64,000 bases of DNA, from NCBI RefSeq assembly GCF_024346955.1, contig NZ_AP024883.1, forward strand, positions 124,001-188,000, given 5' to 3'. This stretch comes from Vibrio mangrovi. GTDB taxonomy: Bacteria > Pseudomonadota > Gammaproteobacteria > Enterobacterales > Vibrionaceae. Shown piece after piece: positions 8,650 to 17,832 of the stretch. Below the pieces are notes generated by a model that was given only the letters and a program-made list of their open reading frames with translations, searched no databases and was not told where the DNA came from. The position numbers and the translations under genes were made by a program. Position 1 is the stretch's first letter, and each line of letters starts with the position of its first letter.

Positions 8650-10026
8650 CTACAGGAAAAATGGGCTGGGCTGGAAGAGCGCTTCCACATCGGAGACGTA
8701 CTTCTTATTCACCAGGAACATGACCACATGGTCGTCCTGTTCAATAATTGTCCGGTCATGAGCGATCAATACTTCTTCACCACGGACAATTGCACCGATT
8801 GTCGTACCGGGTGGCAGTTTGATATCGCCGACGGCTTTTCCGACTACCTTTGAGGTTGTTTCATCTCCGTGTGCGATGGCTTCAATGGCTTCGGCAGCCC
8901 CACGGCGCAGGGATGATACATTGACGATGTCTGCACGTCTGACATGGGTCAGTAAGGCTGAAATCGTTGCCTGCTGTGGCGAAATTGCCACATCAATGAC
9001 GCCACCCTGAACCAAATCTACATAAGCACTTCTCTGGATCAGAACCATCACTTTCTTAGCACCCAGGCGCTTCGCTAGCATGGCTGACATAATATTGGTT
9101 TCGTCTTCATTGGTCAGTGCGATAAATACATCAACCTGATCGATGTTTTCTTCTGACAGAAGTTCCTGATCGGCGGCATCACCACAAAACACGATGGTGT
9201 TTTCCAACTGTTCCGACAGATATTCAGCTCGCTGGTAGTTTCTTTCGATCAGTTTGACACTGTAGCTATGTTCCAGACGACGGGCGAGGCTGGCACCGAT
9301 ATTTCCGCCTCCGACAATCATGATCCTGCGATAAGGTCTTTCCAGACGTTGCAGTTCACTCATCACGGAGCGGATATGGTTGCTGGCGGCGACAAAGAAA
9401 ACTTCGTCGTCGGCTTCGATAATGGTTGTTCCCTGAGGCCGAATGGGTCTGCCCTGACGGAAAATCGCCGCAACACGGGTTTCGATATGAGGCATATGTT
9501 CGCGCAGTGCCGATAATGCATTTCCCACCAGTGGGCCGCCATAGTACGCTTTCACGGCAACCAGACTGACTCGCTGGTTGGCGAAACTGACGACCTGCAA
9601 TGCACCGGGATAATGGACCAGGCGTTCAATATAACTGGTTACCAGCTCTTCCGGAGCGATCAGATGATCAACCGGGACGGCACCTGAATGAAACAATGTC
9701 TCTTTTTCGGCAAGGTATTCGGGAGAACGGATACGGGCGATGCGATTGGGTGTGTTAAACAAGGTAAATGCAACCTGGCAGGCTGCCATATTCGTCTCAT
9801 CGGTATTTGTGACGGCAACCAGCATGTCGGCATCCTGAGCGCCGGCCTCCTTGAGCACGTCAGGATGACTGGCGTGTCCGTTGACAACACGAAGGTCGTA
9901 TTTATCCTGAAGTTCTCTCAGGCGGTCACTACTCTTATCGACAATCGTAATATCGTTGTTTTCACCAACTAGGTTTTCCGCCAGTGTTCCACCTACCTGG
10001 CCGGCTCCAAGAATGATGATTTTCAT
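8650..10026 (-). CDS. trkA: Trk system potassium uptake protein TrkA
   Basis: TrkA is the cytosolic regulatory subunit that binds TrkH and senses NAD(H) or adenine nucleotides. The 458 residues hold two RCK repeats, each a Rossmann domain followed by a TrkA-C domain. The first nucleotide-binding loop is GAGQVGGTLAENL at residues 7-19 with IVDKS after it. The second is GGGNIGASLARRL near 239-251 with LIERN after it. It is placed between rsmB and trkH, the same order as in other gammaproteobacteria. The 80-base gap from rsmB could hold a second promoter. Confidence 0.97.
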   Translation of the reverse strand: MKIIILGAGQVGGTLAENLVGENNDITIVDKSSDRLRELQDKYDLRVVNGHASHPDVLKEAGAQDADMLVAVTNTDETNMAACQVAFTLFNTPNRIARIRSPEYLAEKETLFHSGAVPVDHLIAPEELVTSYIERLVHYPGALQVVSFANQRVSLVAVKAYYGGPLVGNALSALREHMPHIETRVAAIFRQGRPIRPQGTTIIEADDEVFFVAASNHIRSVMSELQRLERPYRRIMIVGGGNIGASLARRLEHSYSVKLIERNYQRAEYLSEQLENTIVFCGDAADQELLSEENIDQVDVFIALTNEDETNIMSAMLAKRLGAKKVMVLIQRSAYVDLVQGGVIDVAISPQQATISALLTHVRRADIVNVSSLRRGAAEAIEAIAHGDETTSKVVGKAVGDIKLPPGTTIGAIVRGEEVLIAHDRTIIEQDDHVVMFLVNKKYVSDVEALFQPSPFFL

Positions 10027-10106
10027 AACATAATCTCTTGTTTACCACTGCAAACTACAGCGCTATTTATATCCGTGATGACTCAGATGCGATGTTTCAA
10101 TTCATA

Positions 10107-11402
10107 CTAGGCCGTTTTCTTTAATACAGCTTTCTTTAATACAGCGTAGTAGAAGCCATCCATATCATTTTCTCCCGGCAGAATTTGTCGTCCCGGATTA
10201 TTTATTTCAGAATTTATCAGTTGTGCATCTAATGTTCGAGATAAAAACGTTTTTATCTGTTGGCTATTTTCTTGAGGTAAAACCGAGCAGGTTGCATAAA
10301 CCATGGTTCCACCGGGCTTTAACTGGGTCCACATCGCATCCAGAATTTCACTTTGAAGAGCAACCAGTGCTTCAATGTCATCGGGACGGCGCAGCCATTT
10401 AATGTCCGGATGTCTCCGGATGACGCCAGTCGCTGAACAGGGAGCATCGAGCAGAATACGATCAAATTGCTCTCCGTGCCACCAATCCTGAGGATGACGG
10501 GCATCACCACAGACAATCTTCGCATCCAGGTTGAGCCGGTGAAGGTTATCATGGACTCGCTGAAGCCGGGATCGATCACAGTCGACCGCAACAACCTGAG
10601 CATCGGCAGTGTGTTCCAGAATATGTGCCGTTTTACCGCCGGGAGCTGCGCAGCAGTCAAGAATCAGTTCTCCGGCTTGCGGCGCTAAATAGTGAACCGA
10701 TAATTGTGCCGCGGCATCCTGAACGGAAACCCAGCCCTGTTCAAAACCTGGTAACAGACTGACATCACAGGGAGAGGCCAATTTTATGGCATCTTCTGCT
10801 TCCGGGTGTAGATGTACATCAATCTTCCGTTCTTCCAGAAGTTGCCGGTAACTCTCAGTTGTGTGATGCCGACGGTTTATCCGGAGCCACATCGGTGCTT
10901 TTTGATTATTCGATTCTACGATGGACTGCCACTGCTGAGGATAACTTTCCTGAAGAGACTTCAGTAACCAGTTGGGATGGCAGTATTTTCCGGCATCATG
11001 ACGGCTGGCCTGTTGATCCATTGCTTCCCGGTTACGCTGATAATTTCTGAGAACAGCATTGATTAACCCGCGCAGGCGTGGCCCTTTCAAATCCTGAGTT
11101 GCACTAACGGTTTCACCGACAGCTGCATGGTCAGGAACCCGCATGAACTGAATCTGGTACAAGCCAACCAGAATTAAATGATGAAAAATCCGTTGTTTTC
11201 CTTTAAGCGGCTTATCCATCAGTTCGTGAACTGTTGCTTCTAAACGCGGAAGATAACGGAGCACGCCATAACAGATTTCCTGAAGCAGGGCGTGGTCTCT
11301 GGGTTTTATTTTTTGCTGAACCTCCGGTAATGCGGAGGACAGTGATGCGCCTTGATCTACAACCTGATAAATCACTGAAGCGGCAGCAGCACGAACATTC
11401 AT
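10107..11402 (-). CDS. rsmB: 16S rRNA (cytosine967-C5)-methyltransferase RsmB
   Basis: RsmB (Sun/Fmu) methylates C967 of 16S rRNA using S-adenosylmethionine. The 431-residue protein has an N-terminal NusB-like RNA-binding domain and a C-terminal Rossmann methyltransferase domain. Motifs are LDCCAAPGGKTAHILE (SAM binding), DAPCSATGVIRRHPDIKWLR and YATCSVLPQENSQQI, whose TCS cysteine is the expected catalytic residue. Near the end, VLKKA is repeated in tandem (AVLKKAVLKKTA), a short duplication that looks harmless. It lies 51 bases downstream of fmt in the same orientation. Confidence 0.97.
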   Translation of the reverse strand: MNVRAAAASVIYQVVDQGASLSSALPEVQQKIKPRDHALLQEICYGVLRYLPRLEATVHELMDKPLKGKQRIFHHLILVGLYQIQFMRVPDHAAVGETVSATQDLKGPRLRGLINAVLRNYQRNREAMDQQASRHDAGKYCHPNWLLKSLQESYPQQWQSIVESNNQKAPMWLRINRRHHTTESYRQLLEERKIDVHLHPEAEDAIKLASPCDVSLLPGFEQGWVSVQDAAAQLSVHYLAPQAGELILDCCAAPGGKTAHILEHTADAQVVAVDCDRSRLQRVHDNLHRLNLDAKIVCGDARHPQDWWHGEQFDRILLDAPCSATGVIRRHPDIKWLRRPDDIEALVALQSEILDAMWTQLKPGGTMVYATCSVLPQENSQQIKTFLSRTLDAQLINSEINNPGRQILPGENDMDGFYYAVLKKAVLKKTA

Positions 11403-11453
11403 AATGAATCTGAACCTTAAATAAAGTAGATAACCGTTCGGTTATGGATATTG

Positions 11454-12419
11454 TTAATTGAGCTGAGCTCCCACCTCAAACCATTCGGCGCGGGCATTGA
11501 GAATATCCTGAACGGGCAGGGCTTTTTTCCCGGGAATCTGAAGTTGCTCCAGAACCAGCACTCCATTTCCTGTAGCAACATAAATGCCGCTTTTGTCTGC
11601 CTGAATAATAGTTCCGGCTGGTTTATCGGTCAGGATGGACTCAACACGGCTTTGCCAGACTTTGATATGATGGCTGGCTTCTGCCGCCTGATCTGTAATA
11701 GCAAAGTGACTGACAGGCCAGGGATTAAAGGCCCGGATACATCGTTCAATAAAGACCGCATCCTGAGACCAGTCTATTCGGGCTTCTTCTTTACTCAGTT
11801 TTTTGGCGTAGCTGGCGAGTTGATCATCCTGACAAACCGGTGCAATTTTTCCGTCAGCAATTTCGCGGAGCGTATCAATTAAAGCCTGAGGGCCTAAACC
11901 GGCAAGCTTCTCATACATTGAAGCACTGGTATCTGTGGGTTCTACCGGTAATGAGGCAACAGATAACATATCTCCGGTATCCAGTCCTGCATCCATCTGC
12001 ATGATGGTGACACCAGTTTCTTCGTCTCCAGCCCAGATCGAACGTTGAATTGGGGCCGCACCGCGCCATTTGGGTAAAATCGAACCGTGAACATTGATAC
12101 AGCCAAGTTTAGGTGTATCCAGAACAGCCTGAGGGAGTAGTAGTCCATAGGCAACAACAACCATCAGATCGGCATTCAGTTCTGCCAGTGCTTGTTTACT
12201 GTCTTCCGACTTAAAATTCTCGGGTTGGTAAACCGGAATCTGATGCTCCGTCGCCAATGTTTTGACAGGGCTGGCTGTCAGTTTTTTCCCCCGCCCGGCA
12301 GGCCGGTCAGGTTGTGTGTAGACTGCAATGACTTCATGCTCTGAAGACAATAATGCCGCCAGATGACGGGCGGCAAAATCCGGTGTTCCGGCAAAGACAA
12401 TACGTAGTGACTGGCTCAA
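11454..12419 (-). CDS. fmt: Methionyl-tRNA formyltransferase
   Basis: Fmt formylates initiator Met-tRNA using 10-formyltetrahydrofolate. The 321-residue protein begins SQSLRIVFAGTPDFAARHLAALL, the family signature, and contains NVHGSILPKWRGAAPIQRS with the catalytic Asn and His, followed by MDAGLDTGDML with the catalytic Asp. The C-terminal OB-fold domain binds tRNA. It follows def by 11 bases, the nearly universal pairing of formylation and deformylation. Confidence 0.98.
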   Translation of the reverse strand: MSQSLRIVFAGTPDFAARHLAALLSSEHEVIAVYTQPDRPAGRGKKLTASPVKTLATEHQIPVYQPENFKSEDSKQALAELNADLMVVVAYGLLLPQAVLDTPKLGCINVHGSILPKWRGAAPIQRSIWAGDEETGVTIMQMDAGLDTGDMLSVASLPVEPTDTSASMYEKLAGLGPQALIDTLREIADGKIAPVCQDDQLASYAKKLSKEEARIDWSQDAVFIERCIRAFNPWPVSHFAITDQAAEASHHIKVWQSRVESILTDKPAGTIIQADKSGIYVATGNGVLVLEQLQIPGKKALPVQDILNARAEWFEVGAQLN

Positions 12420-12430
12420 GGTGACCTCAC

Positions 12431-12952
12431 TTATGCTTCATTTTTCTTTTTTTCATTGGCGCGTTTGATTTTTTCCAGCTTGTCTTTAATCCGTTTACGC
12501 TTGAGCGGAGAAAGATAATCGACGAACAGCTTACCTTGTAAGTGATCTAACTCATGTTGAACACAGATAGCCAAAAGATCATCGGCTTCAAAGGTGAATT
12601 CTTTCCCGTCTCTGTCTAAGGCTCGCACTGTAACCTCCGCTGCGCGGGGAACCAGTGCTCTTGCTCCGGGAACTGACAGGCATCCTTCTTCGATACCGTC
12701 TTCACCCCGTTTTTCGATAATTTCAGGATTGATCAGAACCCGAGGCTGATCCCGGGTTTCTGAGACATCAATCACCACGATACGTTGATGGAAATCCACC
12801 TGTGTTGCTGCCAGACCAATACCATCTTCCTCGTACATGGTTTCAATCATGTCATCAACGAATTTTTGTATTTCAGGTGTGACTTCTTGAACGGGTTTTG
12901 CGACCGTTCTTAAACGCTCATCAGGAAAAGTTAATACTTGTAATACAGACAT
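12431..12952 (-). CDS. def: Peptide deformylase
   Basis: Def is an iron-dependent hydrolase that removes the formyl group from nascent proteins. All three motifs are present in its 173 residues: GIGLAATQV (motif 1), EEGCLSVP with the metal-binding Cys (motif 2) and QHELDHLQG with the two metal-binding His and the catalytic Glu (motif 3). The C-terminal tail is lysine-rich. The start MSVLQVLTFPDERLR matches the E. coli protein; a GTG two codons upstream is possible. This is the first gene of the minus-strand run and is divergent from dprA across 171 bases that must hold both promoters. Confidence 0.98.
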   Translation of the reverse strand: MSVLQVLTFPDERLRTVAKPVQEVTPEIQKFVDDMIETMYEEDGIGLAATQVDFHQRIVVIDVSETRDQPRVLINPEIIEKRGEDGIEEGCLSVPGARALVPRAAEVTVRALDRDGKEFTFEADDLLAICVQHELDHLQGKLFVDYLSPLKRKRIKDKLEKIKRANEKKKNEA

Positions 12953-13123
12953 ATACACTCAAATTGTTGAAATGTGCCGAAACAATAGAAAGTTTAATGT
13001 CCCAATTCTAGACATTTTAAGACCTAATTGACAGCATTGTGAGCGATAAATCGAAGTGATTATTAATTATCCGTCGATTATACCGCTGTCCAGTTAAACA
13101 ACCCTGTATCAGGATTCCCATCG

Positions 13124-14269
13124 ATGCGTCAACTTACCTCTCACGTCAGTGAACAAGACAGATTATTGATTTGGATAAAGCTTTCTCTGGTTCCTCGTTT
13201 GGGAATTCAGTCGATCTTAAAACTATTGGGAAAAGTTTCGATCGATTCTCTGTGTGATTATTCCGGAAAAGAATGGCTCACTCTTGGTTTTTCTCCGGAG
13301 CAGGTGACTTATTTGTCCGGCCCGGCAAAGAGGATGGCGGATGATTGCCTTCAATGGCTGGAGCGTGGCGAGCATCGCCACATTCTCCCTCATTTTTCGG
13401 CAGAATATCCGGCATTGCTCAAGGAGATTCCCTCGCCTCCTCCGATTTTGTTTGTTCAGGGGGATGTTCCGCTTCTGTCGGCACCACAGATTGCGATTGT
13501 CGGAAGCAGGTATGCCAGTGTGCAGGGATTGCAAGATGCATGGCATTTTGCGAATGAATTTGCTCAGCATCAAGTAGCAGTTACGAGTGGGCTGGCTTTA
13601 GGCATTGATGGTCAGGCTCATCAGGGCGTTTTAGATGGTGGAGGCAGAACAATTGCGGTTCTGGGAGCCGGGCTGGAACGGATTTATCCGGCTCGTCACC
13701 GGGGTTTGGCTGAACGGATTCTTGAGCATAAAAAAGGTGCTCTGGTGTCAGAATTTTGTCCCTCAACACCTCCGAAATCAATGAATTTTCCACGTCGTAA
13801 CCGTATTATCAGTGGGTTATCTCTGGGGGTTCTGGTTATTGAAGCTGCAGAAAAAAGCGGCTCACTGATTACAGCAAGGTATGCAGCAGAGCAAAACCGG
13901 GATGTTTTTGTGATCCCGGGGTCAATTCATCAGGTTGGTTACCGGGGGAGTAACGCTTTAATTCGTGATGGGGCTTGCTTAGTTCAGAATATTGATCAGA
14001 TACTCTCCGAAGTTGGTACGTTATCTGCTTGGGTTAAGCATGAAGAGAAAATTCAGCAAAATGAACTTTTTCCGTCACTAATTGACGACGAAGAATTGCC
14101 ATTTGCTGAAGTGTTAGCTAACGTAGGGGTAAAGGCTACACCAGTTGATATTCTTGCAACGCGCACCCATATACCTGTTCATGAAGTGATGAGACAGCTC
14201 CTAGAGCTGGAATTATCCGGGCACGTGGTTGCAGTTGCTGGTGGCTATATTCGTAAGGGGAGGGGCTAG
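13124..14269 (+). CDS. dprA: DNA-processing protein DprA (Smf)
   Basis: DprA protects incoming single-stranded DNA during natural transformation and loads RecA on it. The 381-residue protein has an N-terminal SAM-like region, the Rossmann-fold DprA domain with AIVGSRYAS, TSGLALGIDGQAHQGVLDGGGRTIAVLGAG and FPRRNRIISGLS, and a C-terminal winged-helix domain (HVPVHEVMRQLLELELSGHVVAVAGGYIRKG-like). AGGA precedes the ATG at a normal distance. It is the first gene of dprA-smg-yrdD; the smg start follows its stop after two bases. The gene is intact, which fits the transformability of vibrios. Confidence 0.96.
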   Translation: MRQLTSHVSEQDRLLIWIKLSLVPRLGIQSILKLLGKVSIDSLCDYSGKEWLTLGFSPEQVTYLSGPAKRMADDCLQWLERGEHRHILPHFSAEYPALLKEIPSPPPILFVQGDVPLLSAPQIAIVGSRYASVQGLQDAWHFANEFAQHQVAVTSGLALGIDGQAHQGVLDGGGRTIAVLGAGLERIYPARHRGLAERILEHKKGALVSEFCPSTPPKSMNFPRRNRIISGLSLGVLVIEAAEKSGSLITARYAAEQNRDVFVIPGSIHQVGYRGSNALIRDGACLVQNIDQILSEVGTLSAWVKHEEKIQQNELFPSLIDDEELPFAEVLANVGVKATPVDILATRTHIPVHEVMRQLLELELSGHVVAVAGGYIRKGRG

Positions 14270-14271
14270 CT

Positions 14272-14748
14272 ATGATGATGGATATTCTTATGTATCTGTT
14301 CGAAACTTACATCCATAGCGATGCTGAGTTACAGGTTGATCAGGATGAGTTAGAGGATGAGCTCCTGCGTGCAGGTTTTCATCAGAAAGAGATCTTCAAA
14401 GCCCTCAACTGGTTGGAAGAGTTGGCATCGCTACAACAAAGTGATGTGCACTCTCCGTTGTCAGTCAGTGCTGCAACAGCAATGCGAGTCTATACCGAAC
14501 AGGAAACGGCCCGACTTGATGTTGAATGTCGCGGATTCCTTTTGTTCCTTGAACAAATCAAAGTATTGACGCCCGAGACCCGGGAAATGGTGGTTGACAG
14601 GGTGATGGGACTGGAAACCAATGAATTCGAACTGGATGATTTGAAATGGATTATCCTGATGGTTCTGTTCAATGTTCCCGGTAATGAGAATGCATACACT
14701 TTGATGGAAGAGTGGCTGTATACGAAAGAGCAAGGCATTCTGCACTGA
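14272..14748 (+). CDS. smg: Smg family protein (DUF494)
   Basis: This 158-residue acidic cytosolic protein has no known activity. It matches Smg across its length: DILMYLFETYIHSDAELQVDQDELEDEL at the start, RGFLLFLEQIKVLTPETREMVVDRVM in the middle and FELDDLKWIILMVLFNVPGNENAY near the end. Three consecutive ATG codons make the exact start uncertain by two residues; the first is best spaced from AGGGG. It is tightly coupled to dprA, as in E. coli, but this says little about its job. Confidence 0.95.
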   Translation: MMMDILMYLFETYIHSDAELQVDQDELEDELLRAGFHQKEIFKALNWLEELASLQQSDVHSPLSVSAATAMRVYTEQETARLDVECRGFLLFLEQIKVLTPETREMVVDRVMGLETNEFELDDLKWIILMVLFNVPGNENAYTLMEEWLYTKEQGILH

Positions 14749-14758
14749 TAGAAATTGA

Positions 14759-15367
14759 ATGAACCGTCATATTGATCAGCAATTATTTTCTGCGCATGAG
14801 CATGCTTTGAGTGAAGCGGAATCGTGCCCCCAATGTGGTTGTGAATTGCAGTTGCGTCACGGTAAGCATGGGCCATTTTGGGGGTGTTCAGCCTATCCTG
14901 AGTGTGACTATATTCGTCCGCTTCATCAACATGACGGTCATATTGTAAAAGCTCTGGGCGTTCCCTGTCCCGAGTGTGGTCATGAACTGGTGCTACGACA
15001 AGGCCGTTACGGCATGTTTATCGGTTGTAGTCACTTTCCTCAATGTCACCATATTGAATCTTCCGAGCCACCTAAAACCGAACAGCCGCATGAAGTAAAC
15101 TGCCCTGAATGCGGGACTGGCACACTGGTGGAAAGAAAATCCCGTTTTGGTAAAGCATTCTGGGCTTGCAATCAGTATCCGAAGTGTAAGTTTGCTGTGA
15201 ATTATCCGCCGGTAGCGGGGAAGTGCACTGAATGTGGTTTTCCTTTGTTACTTAAAAAAAAATTAGCTGAGAAAAAAGTAGCTGATAAAGCATCCGCATC
15301 TGGTACAGCTCTGGTTTGTGCTGCGCGCCGGTGCGGGCATGTACAGGATGTACCAGAGTCATCATGA
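14759..15367 (+). CDS. yrdD: Topoisomerase I C-terminal-type zinc finger protein (YrdD-like)
   Basis: This 202-residue protein is built from repeated zinc ribbons of the kind found at the C-terminus of DNA topoisomerase I. Four CxxC-containing units are visible, beginning CPQCGCEL, CPECGHEL, CPECGTGT and CTECGFPL. The first three show the paired W/F-GCSxYPxC or ACNQYPKC half, and the fourth ends with a degenerate CAARRCGH. There is no topoisomerase catalytic domain. A nucleic-acid-binding role is likely from the fold; the partner is unknown. It is the last gene of dprA-smg-yrdD and is followed by a strong bidirectional terminator. Confidence 0.93.
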   Translation: MNRHIDQQLFSAHEHALSEAESCPQCGCELQLRHGKHGPFWGCSAYPECDYIRPLHQHDGHIVKALGVPCPECGHELVLRQGRYGMFIGCSHFPQCHHIESSEPPKTEQPHEVNCPECGTGTLVERKSRFGKAFWACNQYPKCKFAVNYPPVAGKCTECGFPLLLKKKLAEKKVADKASASGTALVCAARRCGHVQDVPESS

Positions 15368-15383
15368 TGTTTTAAATGAAGTC

Positions 15384-15415
15384 TTTTCGGATGAGAATTT
15401 TGCTCTCATCCGAAA
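15384..15415. terminator. Bidirectional terminator between yrdD and purK
   Basis: TTTTCGGATGAGA / TCTCATCCGAAAA is a 13-bp perfect inverted repeat with a short loop. It carries U-tract potential on both strands between convergent genes. Confidence 0.85.
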
Positions 15416-15433
15416 ATATTTTGGCGGGCGGTA

Positions 15434-16564
15434 TTACTTGTGCTGTCCGGCAAACTGATGAACCGCCGGGAAAGCATCCTGAGGCAGAATCTCGGCCAGT
15501 GAACAGATAATCCGTTCCAATTCGGCATAGTAATCTGCACTGACATTGATATGTCCCATTTTCCTGCCGGGACGTTTTTCTTTGCCGTACCAATGAATAT
15601 GACATCCTTCTGTTGCCAGAATTTCTGATGGCAAAGTGTCTTCCCCCAGAATATTCACCATACATGTCGGACGGATGAGTCTGGTACTTCCCAGATGTAA
15701 GCCACAAACTGCGCGTAAATGGTTCTCAAACTGACATGTATCGGCTCCCTGTTGTGTCCAGTGCCCTGAGTTGTGAACCCGTGGAGCAATTTCGTTCACA
15801 AGTAGCTGTCCCTGAACATCAAAAAACTCCAGAGCCAGAACGCCGACATAATTGAGTGTGTTCGCCACCGCTTCAAACATAGCTTTAGCCTGCTGCTGTA
15901 GCGGTTGATCATCAATGGATGTGGAAAGGCTGAGAACACCATCGGTGTGAATATTTTCTGCCAGCGGATAAACAACAACCTCACCGTCTTTGCCTCTGGC
16001 TCCGACCAGAGAAACTTCCCGGTCAAAAGGAACGAATTCCTCGGCGACAATCGCCTGATTTTCTGTTGCTTCAATGCATTGTTGCATTTCCGGCCAGATT
16101 TCATCGGCATCCGTCGTTGATTTCAGGCGCCATTGACCTTTTCCGTCATATCCACCCAACGCACTCTTGAGAACCATTGGGATGCCTACATGGCGGATCG
16201 CACTGTCAAAATCTTCTCTGGTTCTGATGACGAAATATTTGGCATTTCTGACACCGGCTTTATCGAGCAGCGATTTTTCCAGACGACGATCTCCACCTGT
16301 TTTGATTGCCTGAGCTCCGGGGAGTAACTTACCACTTTGTTCACATTGATGAAGAATGTCGTGCGGAATATGTTCAAATTCTGCGGTAATCACATCTGCC
16401 TGCTGAATTGCATTCTCCAGTCCATGTCCCTGAACTTCCTGTGTCAGAGGATGAACGATCTGCCCGCTGACTACGTCGAAGGCACTGATGCGAATATTCA
16501 ATGGCGCTCCGGCAAGAGACATCATCCGTGCAAGCTGACCGGCACCTAAGACAAGTACATGCAT
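15434..16564 (-). CDS. purK: 5-(carboxyamino)imidazole ribonucleotide synthase PurK
   Basis: PurK uses ATP and bicarbonate to convert AIR to N5-CAIR in purine synthesis. The 376-residue ATP-grasp protein starts MHVLVLGAGQLARMMSLAGAPL, has the LKSALGGYDGKGQW glycine-rich ATP loop, AEEFVPFDREVSLVGARG, and LALEFFDVQGQLLVNEIAPRVHNSGHWTQ for metal and product binding. The start at 16564 has AGGAAT upstream and matches the family; a codon 11 residues earlier would overlap purE. Four bases separate purE and purK, so they are translationally coupled. Confidence 0.97.
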   Translation of the reverse strand: MHVLVLGAGQLARMMSLAGAPLNIRISAFDVVSGQIVHPLTQEVQGHGLENAIQQADVITAEFEHIPHDILHQCEQSGKLLPGAQAIKTGGDRRLEKSLLDKAGVRNAKYFVIRTREDFDSAIRHVGIPMVLKSALGGYDGKGQWRLKSTTDADEIWPEMQQCIEATENQAIVAEEFVPFDREVSLVGARGKDGEVVVYPLAENIHTDGVLSLSTSIDDQPLQQQAKAMFEAVANTLNYVGVLALEFFDVQGQLLVNEIAPRVHNSGHWTQQGADTCQFENHLRAVCGLHLGSTRLIRPTCMVNILGEDTLPSEILATEGCHIHWYGKEKRPGRKMGHINVSADYYAELERIICSLAEILPQDAFPAVHQFAGQHK

Positions 16565-16568
16565 GCTG

Positions 16569-17054
16569 TTATTCCTCGGCTGGATCTGGGTTGGCAAGGA
16601 CAGTATCAGTTTGAGACTGACGGAATGCTTCGACTTTCTGCATTACATTTTCGTCATGAACCCCAATAATCTGAGCCGCCAGAATGCCGGCATTGGCTGC
16701 CCCAGCTTCCCCTATCGCCAATGTACCGACAGCAATACCTTTAGGCATCTGTACAATTGATAGCAGAGAATCCATACCTTTTAATGCTCTGGACTGAACC
16801 GGAACTCCCAGAACAGGAAGACTAGTGAAGGCTGCCGTCATTCCCGGTAGGTGAGCAGCACCGCCAGCTCCGGCGATAATAACTTTGAGACCACGTTCTT
16901 TGGCCTGGCTCGCATAGTCGGCAAGCAGTTGAGGAGTACGATGTGCCGAAACCACTTTGGTTTCGTATTCCACACCAAATTGCTCCAGCATCTCAGCTGC
17001 AAGCTTCATGGTTGGCCAATCAGATTTGGACCCCATTATAATCCCGACTTTCAT
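16569..17054 (-). CDS. purE: N5-carboxyaminoimidazole ribonucleotide mutase PurE
   Basis: PurE converts N5-CAIR to CAIR, the step after PurK. The 161-residue class I protein has IIMGSKSDWPTMKLA near the start, VSAHRTPQLLADYA with the catalytic His, and AGAGGAAHLPGMTAAFTSLPVLGVPV. The start at 17054 gives MKVGIIMGSKSD and follows a GGAGTC on the coding strand. The gene is divergent from tsaC across 200 bases; such operons are usually under PurR, but I could not mark a convincing PurR box by eye. Confidence 0.97.
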   Translation of the reverse strand: MKVGIIMGSKSDWPTMKLAAEMLEQFGVEYETKVVSAHRTPQLLADYASQAKERGLKVIIAGAGGAAHLPGMTAAFTSLPVLGVPVQSRALKGMDSLLSIVQMPKGIAVGTLAIGEAGAANAGILAAQIIGVHDENVMQKVEAFRQSQTDTVLANPDPAEE

Positions 17055-17254
17055 CTCAGACTCCTTCAGGTTTGTTGCAATGATCAAATATGTTCATGCC
17101 ATGGATGAATGATAATTTTGCGCGCATTATACGAAGAAATTAACCGAAGGAAAACGTTTGCGTCGGGAGGATTCGCCGATAACATGTTTTCATACAAAAT
17201 TGATTTAGTTTTCTGACATGATCATTTGTACACTAGCGGAAGAATAATCCGGGA

Positions 17255-17827
17255 ATGACGAGAAGTATTGTGAATAATTTTGAGCAGGTGCTTGATGCAT
17301 TGCATCGGGGAGATGTTATTGCGTATCCGACTGAGGGAGTTTTTGGCGTTGGATGCGATCCTGATTGTGCTGATGCGATTCAAAAGTTGCTGGAAATAAA
17401 ACATCGTCCGGTTGAAAAGGGGTTGATTCTCATTGCATCCCGCTATGAACAATTACAGCCATATATAGACGAACGCCAGCTTTCGGCGCAACAACTGGCT
17501 CATGTTCAGGAAAGCTGGCCGGGACCTGTGACTTGGGTCATGCCTGCGAGTGAACGGGTTTCTGCCTGGTTGAGTGGTTTATTTGATACGATTGCTGTTC
17601 GGGTTACCGATCATCCTTTGGTGCAGCAACTGTGTGATGCTTATGGTAAACCCATTACATCGACCAGTGCGAATTTAAGTGGTCATCCGCCTTGCATAAC
17701 AACAGAAGATGTACGACAGCAGTTAGGACATTGTCTGAATGCGATTTTAGAAGGGGAAACAGGTGGCCGGAATAAGCCGAGTGAGATTCGGGATGCACGA
17801 ACGCTGAAGATATTAAGACAAGGGTAA
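17255..17827 (+). CDS. tsaC: Threonylcarbamoyl-AMP synthase TsaC (YrdC)
   Basis: TsaC makes threonylcarbamoyl-AMP from threonine, bicarbonate and ATP for the t6A37 modification of ANN-decoding tRNAs. The 190-residue single-domain protein has VIAYPTEGVFGVGCDPD near residues 21-37, the KHRPVEKGLILIAS segment (49-62) and KPITSTSANLSGHPP in the C-terminal half. It lacks the extra Sua5 domain. It starts a run tsaC-hemF-aroE-yrdB; hemF begins five bases after its stop. Confidence 0.95.
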   Translation: MTRSIVNNFEQVLDALHRGDVIAYPTEGVFGVGCDPDCADAIQKLLEIKHRPVEKGLILIASRYEQLQPYIDERQLSAQQLAHVQESWPGPVTWVMPASERVSAWLSGLFDTIAVRVTDHPLVQQLCDAYGKPITSTSANLSGHPPCITTEDVRQQLGHCLNAILEGETGGRNKPSEIRDARTLKILRQG

Positions 17828-17832
17828 TCATC